64,000 nucleotides of DNA. Source: Muricea muricata. Its lineage: Eukaryota > Cnidaria > Anthozoa > Malacalcyonacea > Plexauridae. Shown in pieces: positions 38,524 through 53,037 of this stretch (the stretch's first letter is position 1; each line of letters starts with the position of its first letter). Made by a program: the position numbers and the translations under genes. The notes under the pieces are model-generated. The model ran no database searches, was not told the DNA's origin, and saw only the letters and a list, made by a program, of their open reading frames with translations. The stretch is taken from contig OY979716.1 in assembly GCA_963855995.1 (NCBI GenBank), forward strand, positions 89,243,042 to 89,307,041, read 5' to 3'.

Positions 38524-40942
38524 TATTTATTTTGGTGAAAAGTTATAATATATGTGACAAAAGAAACGTCAATAAATACACGTATATTAGTGAGAATATA
38601 CTGTAGTTAATTATTGAAATAATGAAATTGACACAAGAATTCATAATCTTGAAATTTTCCACAACAACAAATATTCTCATATATAGCTGTAGCTATCACA
38701 TGTACACGCAGTAGAGCGGTGTGGTGAATTTCGTATACTAGTTTTTCTAAATTTGAATATCAAATGGAAATCGAAGACCAGATGGCGCTGTTTTCAGTTC
38801 TTCTCGCAAATCCCGCAAGATGAACAAGTGGATATCCTGTCATACCCGCGTTGCTTTGCAGAGTTTATTCTTCACTGAATATTTGAATGTCTATACATAC
38901 GCTTATCGTACATGCATGCGTTTTAGCGGGGAATGCATTATACATGCAATTAGCATATTAATCAGTGTTCATAATGACCGGCAACGTAAACGGGTCACCA
39001 TTTAAAACTCTCAAAATTACACATCTGAGTTCTCTTCTACAAGGTTTGTTGACTAATATACTTAAACATTGATAAGTTATTTACCAAATTCTGGAATTTT
39101 AAATGGTTTGAAGTTTGCATACGCTGAATAAGCGGCGGATCACCACTGTGATCCGAGGAAATATGAAATAATACATTATTATGTAATATATTTTTTTTTG
39201 TTTGAACGGGTCACCATTGCACAATCGGCTCGTATTATGTTAGTTTCTAAAAAATTATGGAAGCGTCTACTTTACCATGGTACTACGGTACAAACCTCAG
39301 ATCTTATGTATTTAATGTGCGGCCAATGTACTCTCTTCAGTTGTTTTGGCACTTGTATTAAACGGTGACCCGTTGTGGTGATGCGTTAATTTAAATTAAT
39401 TATTCAGAACTGTCTAACTGACACCACTGACACAGTGACAGAGGTGGTATACACAGTGCATTGCATGTTCATGTTTCACAAATACTTATTAAGTATATAA
39501 TTGTTAATTTAGTTGTTAATCGGCCTTTTAGACCGCTTTGGTTTGTTCGTCAAATACGCGCAGTCATATGAGTATAGATGAATATAATTATTTTTTAAGC
39601 AGTCCGTTTAACAGTCAGTTCATATTATATTGTACGCGTTTTATTGTCAACATATACATTGTCGATATAATTATATACAACGTGAAAGTACTTGGCTGTT
39701 TGATAGTTCTAATGTCTTAAACGCTGTCCTTTCCTCTTAATGATTTCTTCAACGCGATTTGGCATTGAGGCAATTGTGTTATTTGCTACTTCTATGGGTG
39801 AAGATTGAATTGTAGAGATAACTCTATATTTAATTTCTTCGCATGTTTCCTTCGTGGTTTACGATCGTATAGCTTGCTTACGCAATGCGTCTGAAACTAG
39901 TTTAATATTCTCAATGTGGTTTAGGTCGGGACTTCTCGGAGGTATTTTTAGAAGCTCACAGTTTGCCCGATCCATTGCTGCACAAGCCATTGCTGAATTC
40001 TGACTTGTATCTCCGTCTTGTAACCATAATCGCATTTGCCTTTATCTGCAACGGCAAACATGCTTTCAAAGTTCTCGTCCGAATAAAATTGGAAAAGCAA
40101 CGGCCATCTAACTTGTCATAAGCTAATTTGCATATGGCCACGCCCTTGTCATAACTTAGAGCTACCATCAGCTTTACCACTCGACCACCACTCTCAGTTT
40201 TTTGACCCTTCGCGGTACATCCTGGTGTTAGTCCTTCGCTTCTCTTGTCCCATACCCTGGCTTTGGGTGCAAAGGCTTGATCCAAGGGATTTCTCTTATA
40301 CGCAAATCCCGTTCCGTCGAGGTAAAACACAATATCTTGAGTCCATACGTCGTGAGAATATTCTTTTTGCATTCTCCCTGTCAAAAATCTCCTCTTTTTC
40401 ATGTCAGCTTTTGTTAACAGACCTTTTTTCCGAGCTTGTAGATAGTAATAGCCCTCTTTATTTAGGAAACGTTAAATTGTAATCTTTGAAATGTACATGT
40501 GTTGATATACGCAAGTGGGGTCATTATCAGGCGTTCTGGATTAAACGCCTTCAGCGTCATAACTTCCTACACCTACGGTACTTGTGCAGATTTATTGTTG
40601 AAATACAATCCCTTGCAAAATAAAACGTGCCATCCGGATTTTGTAAGGTTTATCCCCCTTCCCCCCATGCAATGTTGCGATTTGAAGTTGAAATTAAAAA
40701 GGAAGGCCTGAAACGGTGCTAACAATCACTAAACAACATTGAGAAGGGTGCGGGAGCATGAAGTGTCTCGTTTATTTTGCATACGATTGTCTAAAATAGG
40801 GACGTTTGGAATGCACACTTGGCGCATCTTAATTGTGTAAGATGCAAGTGTAAATTAAAAGTAATAAAACGAGTAAATTTTATTGAGAATCATTCCAAAA
40901 TGTGAACACACATGGTTTGAAGAGTAACACCTATGTATTTTA
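38524..40942 (+). repeat. Repeat unit 17
   Basis: Full length. T at 39082 (offset 559) as in units 13 and 14, but with T and not C at offset 1677: a recombinant-looking allele combination. Confidence 0.97.
39709..40540 (-). pseudogene. Tc1/mariner-type transposase relic, unit 17
   Basis: Same lesions, Lys allele. Catalytic codons at 40316, 40015, 39910. Confidence 0.88.
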
Positions 40943-43361
40943 TATTTATTTTGGTGAAAAGTTATAATATATGTGACAAAAGAAACGTCAATAAATACAC
41001 GTATATTAGTGAGAATATACTGTAGTTAATTATTGAAATAATGAAATTGACACAAGAATTCATAATCTTGAAATTTTCCACAACAACAAATATTCTCATA
41101 TATAGCTGTAGCTATCACATGTACACGCAGTAGAGCGGTGTGGTGAATTTCGTATACTAGTTTTTCTAAATTTGAATATCAAATGGAAATCGAAGACCAG
41201 ATGGCGCTGTTTTCAGTTCTTCTCGCAAATCCCGCAAGATGAACAAGTGGATATCCTGTCATACCCGCGTTGCTTTGCAGAGTTTATTCTTCACTGAATA
41301 TTTGAATGTCTATACATACGCTTATCGTACATGCATGCGTTTTAGCGGGGAATGCATTATACATGCAATTAGCATATTAATCAGTGTTCATAATGACCGG
41401 CAACGTAAACGGGTCACCATTTAAAACTCTCAAAATTACACATCTGAGTTCTCTTCTACAAGGTTTGTTGACTAATATACTTAAACATTGATAAGTTATT
41501 CACCAAATTCTGGAATTTTAAATGGTTTGAAGTTTGCATACGCTGAATAAGCGGCGGATCACCACTGTGATCCGAGGAAATATGAAATAATACATTATTA
41601 TGTAATATATTTTTTTTTGTTTGAACGGGTCACCATTGCACAATCGGCTCGTATTATGTTAGTTTCTAAAAAATTATGGAAGCGTCTACTTTACCATGGT
41701 ACTACGGTACAAACCTCAGATCTTATGTATTTAATGTGCGGCCAATGTACTCTCTTCAGTTGTTTTGGCACTTGTATTAAACGGTGACCCGTTGTGGTGA
41801 TGCGTTAATTTAAATTAATTATTCAGAACTGTCTAACTGACACCACTGACACAGTGACAGAGGTGGTATACACAGTGCATTGCATGTTCATGTTTCACAA
41901 ATACTTATTAAGTATATAATTGTTAATTTAGTTGTTAATCGGCCTTTTAGACCGCTTTGGTTTGTTCGTCAAATACGCGCAGTCATATGAGTATAGATGA
42001 ATATAATTATTTTTTAAGCAGTCCGTTTAACAGTCAGTTCATATTATATTGTACGCGTTTTATTGTCAACATATACATTGTCGATATAATTATATACAAC
42101 GTGAAAGTACTTGGCTGTTTGATAGTTCTAATGTCTTAAACGCTGTCCTTTCCTCTTAATGATTTCTTCAACGCGATTTGGCATTGAGGCAATTGTGTTA
42201 TTTGCTACTTCTATGGGTGAAGATTGAATTGTAGAGATAACTCTATATTTAATTTCTTCGCATGTTTCCTTCGTGGTTTACGATCGTATAGCTTGCTTAC
42301 GCAATGCGTCTGAAACTAGTTTAATATTCTCAATGTGGTTTAGGTCGGGACTTCTCGGAGGTATTTTTAGAAGCTCACAGTTTGCCCGATCCATTGCTGC
42401 ACAAGCCATTGCTGAATTCTGACTTGTATCTCCGTCTTGTAACCATAATCGCATTTGCCTTTATCTGCAACGGCAAACATGCTTTCAAAGTTCTCGTCCG
42501 AATAAAATTGGAAAAGCAACGGCCATCTAACTTGTCATAAGCTAATTTGCATATGGCCACGCCCTTGTCATAACTTAGAGCTACCATCAGCTTTACCACT
42601 CGACCACCACTCTCAGTTTTTTGACCCTTCGCGGTACATCCTGGTGTTAGTCCTTCGCTTCTCTTGTCCCATACCCTGGCTTTGGGTGCAAAGGCTTGAT
42701 CCAAGGGATTTCTCTTATACGCAAATCCCGTTCCGTCGAGGTAAAACACAATATCTTGAGTCCATACGTCGTGAGAATATTCTTTTTGCATTCTCCCTGT
42801 CAAAAATCTCCTCTTTTTCATGTCAGCTTTTGTTAACAGACCTTTTTTCCGAGCTTGTAGATAGTAATAGCCCTCTTTATTTAGGAAACGTTAAATTGTA
42901 ATCTTTGAAATGTACATGTGTTGATATACGCAAGTGGGGTCATTATCAGGCGTTCTGGATTAAACGCCTTCAGCGTCATAACTTCCTACACCTACGGTAC
43001 TTGTGCAGATTTATTGTTGAAATACAATCCCTTGCAAAATAAAACGTGCCATCCGGATTTTGTAAGGTTTATCCCCCTTCCCCCCATGCAATGTTGCGAT
43101 TTGAAGTTGAAATTAAAAAGGAAGGCCTGAAACGGTGCTAACAATCACTAAACAACATTGAGAAGGGTGCGGGAGCATGAAGTGTCTCGTTTATTTTGCA
43201 TACGATTGTCTAAAATAGGGACGTTTGGAATGCACACTTGGCGCATCTTAATTGTGTAAGATGCAAGTGTAAATTAAAAGTAATAAAACGAGTAAATTTT
43301 ATTGAGAATCATTCCAAAATGTGAACACACATGGTTTGAAGAGTAACACCTATGTATTTTA
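40943..43361 (+). repeat. Repeat unit 18
   Basis: Full length, majority alleles. Confidence 0.97.
42128..42959 (-). pseudogene. Tc1/mariner-type transposase relic, unit 18
   Basis: Same lesions, Lys allele. Catalytic codons at 42735, 42434, 42329. Confidence 0.88.
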
Positions 43362-45780
43362 TATTTATTTTGGTGAAAAGTTATAATATATGTGACAAAA
43401 GAAACGTCAATAAATACACGTATATTAGTGAGAATATACTGTAGTTAATTATTGAAATAATGAAATTGACACAAGAATTCATAATCTTGAAATTTTCCAC
43501 AACAACAAATATTCTCATATATAGCTGTAGCTATCACATGTACACGCAGTAGAGCGGTGTGGTGAATTTCGTATACTAGTTTTTCTAAATTTGAATATCA
43601 AATGGAAATCGAAGACCAGATGGCGCTGTTTTCAGTTCTTCTCGCAAATCCCGCAAGATGAACAAGTGGATATCCTGTCATACCCGCGTTGCTTTGCAGA
43701 GTTTATTCTTCACTGAATATTTGAATGTCTATACATACGCTTATCGTACATGCATGCGTTTTAGCGGGGAATGCATTATACATGCAATTAGCATATTAAT
43801 CAGTGTTCATAATGACCGGCAACGTAAACGGGTCACCATTTAAAACTCTCAAAATTACACATCTGAGTTCTCTTCTACAAGGTTTGTTGACTAATATACT
43901 TAAACATTGATAAGTTATTCACCAAATTCTGGAATTTTAAATGGTTTGAAGTTTGCATACGCTGAATAAGCGGCGGATCACCACTGTGATCCGAGGAAAT
44001 ATGAAATAATACATTATTATGTAATATATTTTTTTTTGTTTGAACGGGTCACCATTGCACAATCGGCTCGTATTATGTTAGTTTCTAAAAAATTATGGAA
44101 GCGTCTACTTTACCATGGTACTACGGTACAAACCTCAGATCTTATGTATTTAATGTGCGGCCAATGTACTCTCTTCAGTTGTTTTGGCACTTGTATTAAA
44201 CGGTGACCCGTTGTGGTGATGCGTTAATTTAAATTAATTATTCAGAACTGTCTAACTGACACCACTGACACAGTGACAGAGGTGGTATACACAGTGCATT
44301 GCATGTTCATGTTTCACAAATACTTATTAAGTATATAATTGTTAATTTAGTTGTTAATCGGCCTTTTAGACCGCTTTGGTTTGTTCGTCAAATACGCGCA
44401 GTCATATGAGTATAGATGAATATAATTATTTTTTAAGCAGTCCGTTTAACAGTCAGTTCATATTATATTGTACGCGTTTTATTGTCAACATATACATTGT
44501 CGATATAATTATATACAACGTGAAAGTACTTGGCTGTTTGATAGTTCTAATGTCTTAAACGCTGTCCTTTCCTCTTAATGATTTCTTCAACGCGATTTGG
44601 CATTGAGGCAATTGTGTTATTTGCTACTTCTATGGGTGAAGATTGAATTGTAGAGATAACTCTATATTTAATTTCTTCGCATGTTTCCTTCGTGGTTTAC
44701 GATCGTATAGCTTGCTTACGCAATGCGTCTGAAACTAGTTTAATATTCTCAATGTGGTTTAGGTCGGGACTTCTCGGAGGTATTTTTAGAAGCTCACAGT
44801 TTGCCCGATCCATTGCTGCACAAGCCATTGCTGAATTCTGACTTGTATCTCCGTCTTGTAACCATAATCGCATTTGCCTTTATCTGCAACGGCAAACATG
44901 CTTTCAAAGTTCTCGTCCGAATAAAATTGGAAAAGCAACGGCCATCTAACTTGTCATAAGCTAATTTGCATATGGCCACGCCCTTGTCATAACTTAGAGC
45001 TACCATCAGCTTTACCACTCGACCACCACTCTCAGTTTTTTGACCCTTCGCGGTACATCCTGGTGTTAGTCCTTCGCTTCTCTTGTCCCATACCCTGGCT
45101 TTGGGTGCAAAGGCTTGATCCAAGGGATTTCTCTTATACGCAAATCCCGTTCCGTCGAGGTAAAACACAATATCTTGAGTCCATACGTCGTGAGAATATT
45201 CTTTTTGCATTCTCCCTGTCAAAAATCTCCTCTTTTTCATGTCAGCTTTTGTTAACAGACCTTTTTTCCGAGCTTGTAGATAGTAATAGCCCTCTTTATT
45301 TAGGAAACGTTAAATTGTAATCTTTGAAATGTACATGTGTTGATATACGCAAGTGGGGTCATTATCAGGCGTTCTGGATTAAACGCCTTCAGCGTCATAA
45401 CTTCCTACACCTACGGTACTTGTGCAGATTTATTGTTGAAATACAATCCCTTGCAAAATAAAACGTGCCATCCGGATTTTGTAAGGTTTATCCCCCTTCC
45501 CCCCATGCAATGTTGCGATTTGAAGTTGAAATTAAAAAGGAAGGCCTGAAACGGTGCTAACAATCACTAAACAACATTGAGAAGGGTGCGGGAGCATGAA
45601 GTGTCTCGTTTATTTTGCATACGATTGTCTAAAATAGGGACGTTTGGAATGCACACTTGGCGCATCTTAATTGTGTAAGATGCAAGTGTAAATTAAAAGT
45701 AATAAAACGAGTAAATTTTATTGAGAATCATTCCAAAATGTGAACACACATGGTTTGAAGAGTAACACCTATGTATTTTA
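43362..45780 (+). repeat. Repeat unit 19
   Basis: Full length, majority alleles. Confidence 0.97.
44547..45378 (-). pseudogene. Tc1/mariner-type transposase relic, unit 19
   Basis: Same lesions, Lys allele. Catalytic codons at 45154, 44853, 44748. Confidence 0.88.
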
Positions 45781-48199
45781 TATTTATTTTGGTGAAAAGT
45801 TATAATATATGTGACAAAAGAAACGTCAATAAATACACGTATATTAGTGAGAATATACTGTAGTTAATTATTGAAATAATGAAATTGACACAAGAATTCA
45901 TAATCTTGAAATTTTCCACAACAACAAATATTCTCATATATAGCTGTAGCTATCACATGTACACGCAGTAGAGCGGTGTGGTGAATTTCGTATACTAGTT
46001 TTTCTAAATTTGAATATCAAATGGAAATCGAAGACCAGATGGCGCTGTTTTCAGTTCTTCTCGCAAATCCCGCAAGATGAACAAGTGGATATCCTGTCAT
46101 ACCCGCGTTGCTTTGCAGAGTTTATTCTTCACTGAATATTTGAATGTCTATACATACGCTTATCGTACATGCATGCGTTTTAGCGGGGAATGCATTATAC
46201 ATGCAATTAGCATATTAATCAGTGTTCATAATGACCGGCAACGTAAACGGGTCACCATTTAAAACTCTCAAAATTACACATCTGAGTTCTCTTCTACAAG
46301 GTTTGTTGACTAATATACTTAAACATTGATAAGTTATTCACCAAATTCTGGAATTTTAAATGGTTTGAAGTTTGCATACGCTGAATAAGCGGCGGATCAC
46401 CACTGTGATCCGAGGAAATATGAAATAATACATTATTATGTAATATATTTTTTTTTGTTTGAACGGGTCACCATTGCACAATCGGCTCGTATTATGTTAG
46501 TTTCTAAAAAATTATGGAAGCGTCTACTTTACCATGGTACTACGGTACAAACCTCAGATCTTATGTATTTAATGTGCGGCCAATGTACTCTCTTCAGTTG
46601 TTTTGGCACTTGTATTAAACGGTGACCCGTTGTGGTGATGCGTTAATTTAAATTAATTATTCAGAACTGTCTAACTGACACCACTGACACAGTGACAGAG
46701 GTGGTATACACAGTGCATTGCATGTTCATGTTTCACAAATACTTATTAAGTATATAATTGTTAATTTAGTTGTTAATCGGCCTTTTAGACCGCTTTGGTT
46801 TGTTCGTCAAATACGCGCAGTCATATGAGTATAGATGAATATAATTATTTTTTAAGCAGTCCGTTTAACAGTCAGTTCATATTATATTGTACGCGTTTTA
46901 TTGTCAACATATACATTGTCGATATAATTATATACAACGTGAAAGTACTTGGCTGTTTGATAGTTCTAATGTCTTAAACGCTGTCCTTTCCTCTTAATGA
47001 TTTCTTCAACGCGATTTGGCATTGAGGCAATTGTGTTATTTGCTACTTCTATGGGTGAAGATTGAATTGTAGAGATAACTCTATATTTAATTTCTTCGCA
47101 TGTTTCCTTCGTGGTTTACGATCGTATAGCTTGCTTACGCAATGCGTCTGAAACTAGTTTAATATTCTCAATGTGGTTTAGGTCGGGACTTCTCGGAGGT
47201 ATTTTTAGAAGCTCACAGTTTGCCCGATCCATTGCTGCACAAGCCATTGCTGAATTCTGACTTGTATCTCCGTCTTGTAACCATAATCGCATTTGCCTTT
47301 ATCTGCAACGGCAAACATGCTTTCAAAGTTCTCGTCCGAATAAAATTGGAAAAGCAACGGCCATCTAACTTGTCATAAGCTAATTTGCATATGGCCACGC
47401 CCTTGTCATAACTTAGAGCTACCATCAGCTTTACCACTCGACCACCACTCTCAGTTTTTTGACCCTTCGCGGTACATCCTGGTGTTAGTCCTTCGCTTCT
47501 CTTGTCCCATACCCTGGCTTTGGGTGCAAAGGCTTGATCCAGGGGATTTCTCTTATACGCAAATCCCGTTCCGTCGAGGTAAAACACAATATCTTGAGTC
47601 CATACGTCGTGAGAATATTCTTTTTGCATTCTCCCTGTCAAAAATCTCCTCTTTTTCATGTCAGCTTTTGTTAACAGACCTTTTTTCCGAGCTTGTAGAT
47701 AGTAATAGCCCTCTTTATTTAGGAAACGTTAAATTGTAATCTTTGAAATGTACATGTGTTGATATACGCAAGTGGGGTCATTATCAGGCGTTCTGGATTA
47801 AACGCCTTCAGCGTCATAACTTCCTACACCTACGGTACTTGTGCAGATTTATTGTTGAAATACAATCCCTTGCAAAATAAAACGTGCCATCCGGATTTTG
47901 TAAGGTTTATCCCCCTTCCCCCCATGCAATGTTGCGATTTGAAGTTGAAATTAAAAAGGAAGGCCTGAAACGGTGCTAACAATCACTAAACAACATTGAG
48001 AAGGGTGCGGGAGCATGAAGTGTCTCGTTTATTTTGCATACGATTGTCTAAAATAGGGACGTTTGGAATGCACACTTGGCGCATCTTAATTGTGTAAGAT
48101 GCAAGTGTAAATTAAAAGTAATAAAACGAGTAAATTTTATTGAGAATCATTCCAAAATGTGAACACACATGGTTTGAAGAGTAACACCTATGTATTTTA
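45781..48199 (+). repeat. Repeat unit 20
   Basis: Full length. G at 47542 (offset 1762), shared with units 23 and 25 only. Confidence 0.97.
46966..47797 (-). pseudogene. Tc1/mariner-type transposase relic, unit 20
   Basis: Same lesions, Lys allele. Catalytic codons at 47573, 47272, 47167. The G at 47542 is silent on this strand (TTG to CTG, Leu). Confidence 0.88.
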
Positions 48200-50618
48200 T
48201 ATTTATTTTGGTGAAAAGTTATAATATATGTGACAAAAGAAACGTCAATAAATACACGTATATTAGTGAGAATATACTGTAGTTAATTATTGAAATAATG
48301 AAATTGACACAAGAATTCATAATCTTGAAATTTTCCACAACAACAAATATTCTCATATATAGCTGTAGCTATCACATGTACACGCAGTAGAGCGGTGTGG
48401 TGAATTTCGTATACTAGTTTTTCTAAATTTGAATATCAAATGGAAATCGAAGACCAGATGGCGCTGTTTTCAGTTCTTCTCGCAAATCCCGCAAGATGAA
48501 CAAGTGGATATCCTGTCATACCCGCGTTGCTTTGCAGAGTTTATTCTTCACTGAATATTTGAATGTCTATACATACGCTTATCGTACATGCATGCGTTTT
48601 AGCGGGGAATGCATTATACATGCAATTAGCATATTAATCAGTGTTCATAATGACCGGCAACGTAAACGGGTCACCATTTAAAACTCTCAAAATTACACAT
48701 CTGAGTTCTCTTCTACAAGGTTTGTTGACTAATATACTTAAACATTGATAAGTTATTCACCAAATTCTGGAATTTTAAATGGTTTGAAGTTTGCATACGC
48801 TGAATAAGCGGCGGATCACCACTGTGATCCGAGGAAATATGAAATAATACATTATTATGTAATATATTTTTTTTTGTTTGAACGGGTCACCATTGCACAA
48901 TCGGCTCGTATTATGTTAGTTTCTAAAAAATTATGGAAGCGTCTACTTTACCATGGTACTACGGTACAAACCTCAGATCTTATGTATTTAATGTGCGGCC
49001 AATGTACTCTCTTCAGTTGTTTTGGCACTTGTATTAAACGGTGACCCGTTGTGGTGATGCGTTAATTTAAATTAATTATTCAGAACTGTCTAACTGACAC
49101 CACTGACACAGTGACAGAGGTGGTATACACAGTGCATTGCATGTTCATGTTTCACAAATACTTATTAAGTATATAATTGTTAATTTAGTTGTTAATCGGC
49201 CTTTTAGACCGCTTTGGTTTGTTCGTCAAATACGCGCAGTCATATGAGTATAGATGAATATAATTATTTTTTAAGCAGTCCGTTTAACAGTCAGTTCATA
49301 TTATATTGTACGCGTTTTATTGTCAACATATACATTGTCGATATAATTATATACAACGTGAAAGTACTTGGCTGTTTGATAGTTCTAATGTCTTAAACGC
49401 TGTCCTTTCCTCTTAATGATTTCTTCAACGCGATTTGGCATTGAGGCAATTGTGTTATTTGCTACTTCTATGGGTGAAGATTGAATTGTAGAGATAACTC
49501 TATATTTAATTTCTTCGCATGTTTCCTTCGTGGTTTACGATCGTATAGCTTGCTTACGCAATGCGTCTGAAACTAGTTTAATATTCTCAATGTGGTTTAG
49601 GTCGGGACTTCTCGGAGGTATTTTTAGAAGCTCACAGTTTGCCCGATCCATTGCTGCACAAGCCATTGCTGAATTCTGACTTGTATCTCCGTCTTGTAAC
49701 CATAATCGCATTTGCCTTTATCTGCAACGGCAAACATGCTTTCAAAGTTCTCGTCCGAATAAAATTGGAAAAGCAACGGCCATCTAACTTGTCATAAGCT
49801 AATTTGCATATGGCCACGCCCTTGTCATAACTTAGAGCTACCATCAGCTTTACCACTCGACCACCACTCTCAGTTTTTTGACCCTTCGCGGTACATCCTG
49901 GTGTTAGTCCTTCGCTTCTCTTGTCCCATACCCTGGCTTTGGGTGCAAAGGCTTGATCCAAGGGATTTCTCTTATACGCAAATCCCGTTCCGTCGAGGTA
50001 AAACACAATATCTTGAGTCCATACGTCGTGAGAATATTCTTTTTGCATTCTCCCTGTCAAAAATCTCCTCTTTTTCATGTCAGCTTTTGTTAACAGACCT
50101 TTTTTCCGAGCTTGTAGATAGTAATAGCCCTCTTTATTTAGGAAACGTTAAATTGTAATCTTTGAAATGTACATGTGTTGATATACGCAAGTGGGGTCAT
50201 TATCAGGCGTTCTGGATTAAACGCCTTCAGCGTCATAACTTCCTACACCTACGGTACTTGTGCAGATTTATTGTTGAAATACAATCCCTTGCAAAATAAA
50301 ACGTGCCATCCGGATTTTGTAAGGTTTATCCCCCTTCCCCCCATGCAATGTTGCGATTTGAAGTTGAAATTAAAAAGGAAGGCCTGAAACGGTGCTAACA
50401 ATCACTAAACAACATTGAGAAGGGTGCGGGAGCATGAAGTGTCTCGTTTATTTTGCATACGATTGTCTAAAATAGGGACGTTTGGAATGCACACTTGGCG
50501 CATCTTAATTGTGTAAGATGCAAGTGTAAATTAAAAGTAATAAAACGAGTAAATTTTATTGAGAATCATTCCAAAATGTGAACACACATGGTTTGAAGAG
50601 TAACACCTATGTATTTTA
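48200..50618 (+). repeat. Repeat unit 21
   Basis: Full length, majority alleles. Confidence 0.97.
49385..50216 (-). pseudogene. Tc1/mariner-type transposase relic, unit 21
   Basis: Same lesions, Lys allele. Catalytic codons at 49992, 49691, 49586. Confidence 0.88.
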
Positions 50619-53037
50619 TATTTATTTTGGTGAAAAGTTATAATATATGTGACAAAAGAAACGTCAATAAATACACGTATATTAGTGAGAATATACTGTA
50701 GTTAATTATTGAAATAATGAAATTGACACAAGAATTCATAATCTTGAAATTTTCCACAACAACAAATATTCTCATATATAGCTGTAGCTATCACATGTAC
50801 ACGCAGTAGAGCGGTGTGGTGAATTTCGTATACTAGTTTTTCTAAATTTGAATATCAAATGGAAATCGAAGACCAGATGGCGCTGTTTTCAGTTCTTCTC
50901 GCAAATCCCGCAAGATGAACAAGTGGATATCCTGTCATACCCGCGTTGCTTTGCAGAGTTTATTCTTCACTGAATATTTGAATGTCTATACATACGCTTA
51001 TCGTACATGCATGCGTTTTAGCGGGGAATGCATTATACATGCAATTAGCATATTAATCAGTGTTCATAATGACCGGCAACGTAAACGGGTCACCATTTAA
51101 AACTCTCAAAATTACACATCTGAGTTCTCTTCTACAAGGTTTGTTGACTAATATACTTAAACATTGATAAGTTATTCACCAAATTCTGGAATTTTAAATG
51201 GTTTGAAGTTTGCATACGCTGAATAAGCGGCGGATCACCACTGTGATCCGAGGAAATATGAAATAATACATTATTATGTAATATATTTTTTTTTGTTTGA
51301 ACGGGTCACCATTGCACAATCGGCTCGTATTATGTTAGTTTCTAAAAAATTATGGAAGCGTCTACTTTACCATGGTACTACGGTACAAACCTCAGATCTT
51401 ATGTATTTAATGTGCGGCCAATGTACTCTCTTCAGTTGTTTTGGCACTTGTATTAAACGGTGACCCGTTGTGGTGATGCGTTAATTTAAATTAATTATTC
51501 AGAACTGTCTAACTGACACCACTGACACAGTGACAGAGGTGGTATACACAGTGCATTGCATGTTCATGTTTCACAAATACTTATTAAGTATATAATTGTT
51601 AATTTAGTTGTTAATCGGCCTTTTAGACCGCTTTGGTTTGTTCGTCAAATACGCGCAGTCATATGAGTATAGATGAATATAATTATTTTTTAAGCAGTCC
51701 GTTTAACAGTCAGTTCATATTATATTGTACGCGTTTTATTGTCAACATATACATTGTCGATATAATTATATACAACGTGAAAGTACTTGGCTGTTTGATA
51801 GTTCTAATGTCTTAAACGCTGTCCTTTCCTCTTAATGATTTCTTCAACGCGATTTGGCATTGAGGCAATTGTGTTATTTGCTACTTCTATGGGTGAAGAT
51901 TGAATTGTAGAGATAACTCTATATTTAATTTCTTCGCATGTTTCCTTCGTGGTTTACGATCGTATAGCTTGCTTACGCAATGCGTCTGAAACTAGTTTAA
52001 TATTCTCAATGTGGTTTAGGTCGGGACTTCTCGGAGGTATTTTTAGAAGCTCACAGTTTGCCCGATCCATTGCTGCACAAGCCATTGCTGAATTCTGACT
52101 TGTATCTCCGTCTTGTAACCATAATCGCATTTGCCTTTATCTGCAACGGCAAACATGCTTTCAAAGTTCTCGTCCGAATAAAATTGGAAAAGCAACGGCC
52201 ATCTAACTTGTCATAAGCTAATTTGCATATGGCCACGCCCTTGTCATAACTTAGAGCTACCATCAGCTTTACCACTCGACCACCACTCTCAGTTTTTTGA
52301 CCCTTCGCGGTACATCCTGGTGTTAGTCCTTCGCTTCTCTTGTCCCATACCCTGGCTTTGGGTGCAAAGGCTTGATCCAAGGGATTTCTCTTATACGCAA
52401 ATCCCGTTCCGTCGAGGTAAAACACAATATCTTGAGTCCATACGTCGTGAGAATATTCTTTTTGCATTCTCCCTGTCAAAAATCTCCTCTTTTTCATGTC
52501 AGCTTTTGTTAACAGACCTTTTTTCCGAGCTTGTAGATAGTAATAGCCCTCTTTATTTAGGAAACGTTAAATTGTAATCTTTGAAATGTACATGTGTTGA
52601 TATACGCAAGTGGGGTCATTATCAGGCGTTCTGGATTAAACGCCTTCAGCGTCATAACTTCCTACACCTACGGTACTTGTGCAGATTTATTGTTGAAATA
52701 CAATCCCTTGCAAAATAAAACGTGCCATCCGGATTTTGTAAGGTTTATCCCCCTTCCCCCCATGCAATGTTGCGATTTGAAGTTGAAATTAAAAAGGAAG
52801 GCCTGAAACGGTGCTAACAATCACTAAACAACATTGAGAAGGGTGCGGGAGCATGAAGTGTCTCGTTTATTTTGCATACGATTGTCTAAAATAGGGACGT
52901 TTGGAATGCACACTTGGCGCATCTTAATTGTGTAAGATGCAAGTGTAAATTAAAAGTAATAAAACGAGTAAATTTTATTGAGAATCATTCCAAAATGTGA
53001 ACACACATGGTTTGAAGAGTAACACCTATGTATTTTA
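50619..53037 (+). repeat. Repeat unit 22
   Basis: Full length, majority alleles. Confidence 0.97.
51804..52635 (-). pseudogene. Tc1/mariner-type transposase relic, unit 22
   Basis: Same lesions, Lys allele. Catalytic codons at 52411, 52110, 52005. Confidence 0.88.
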
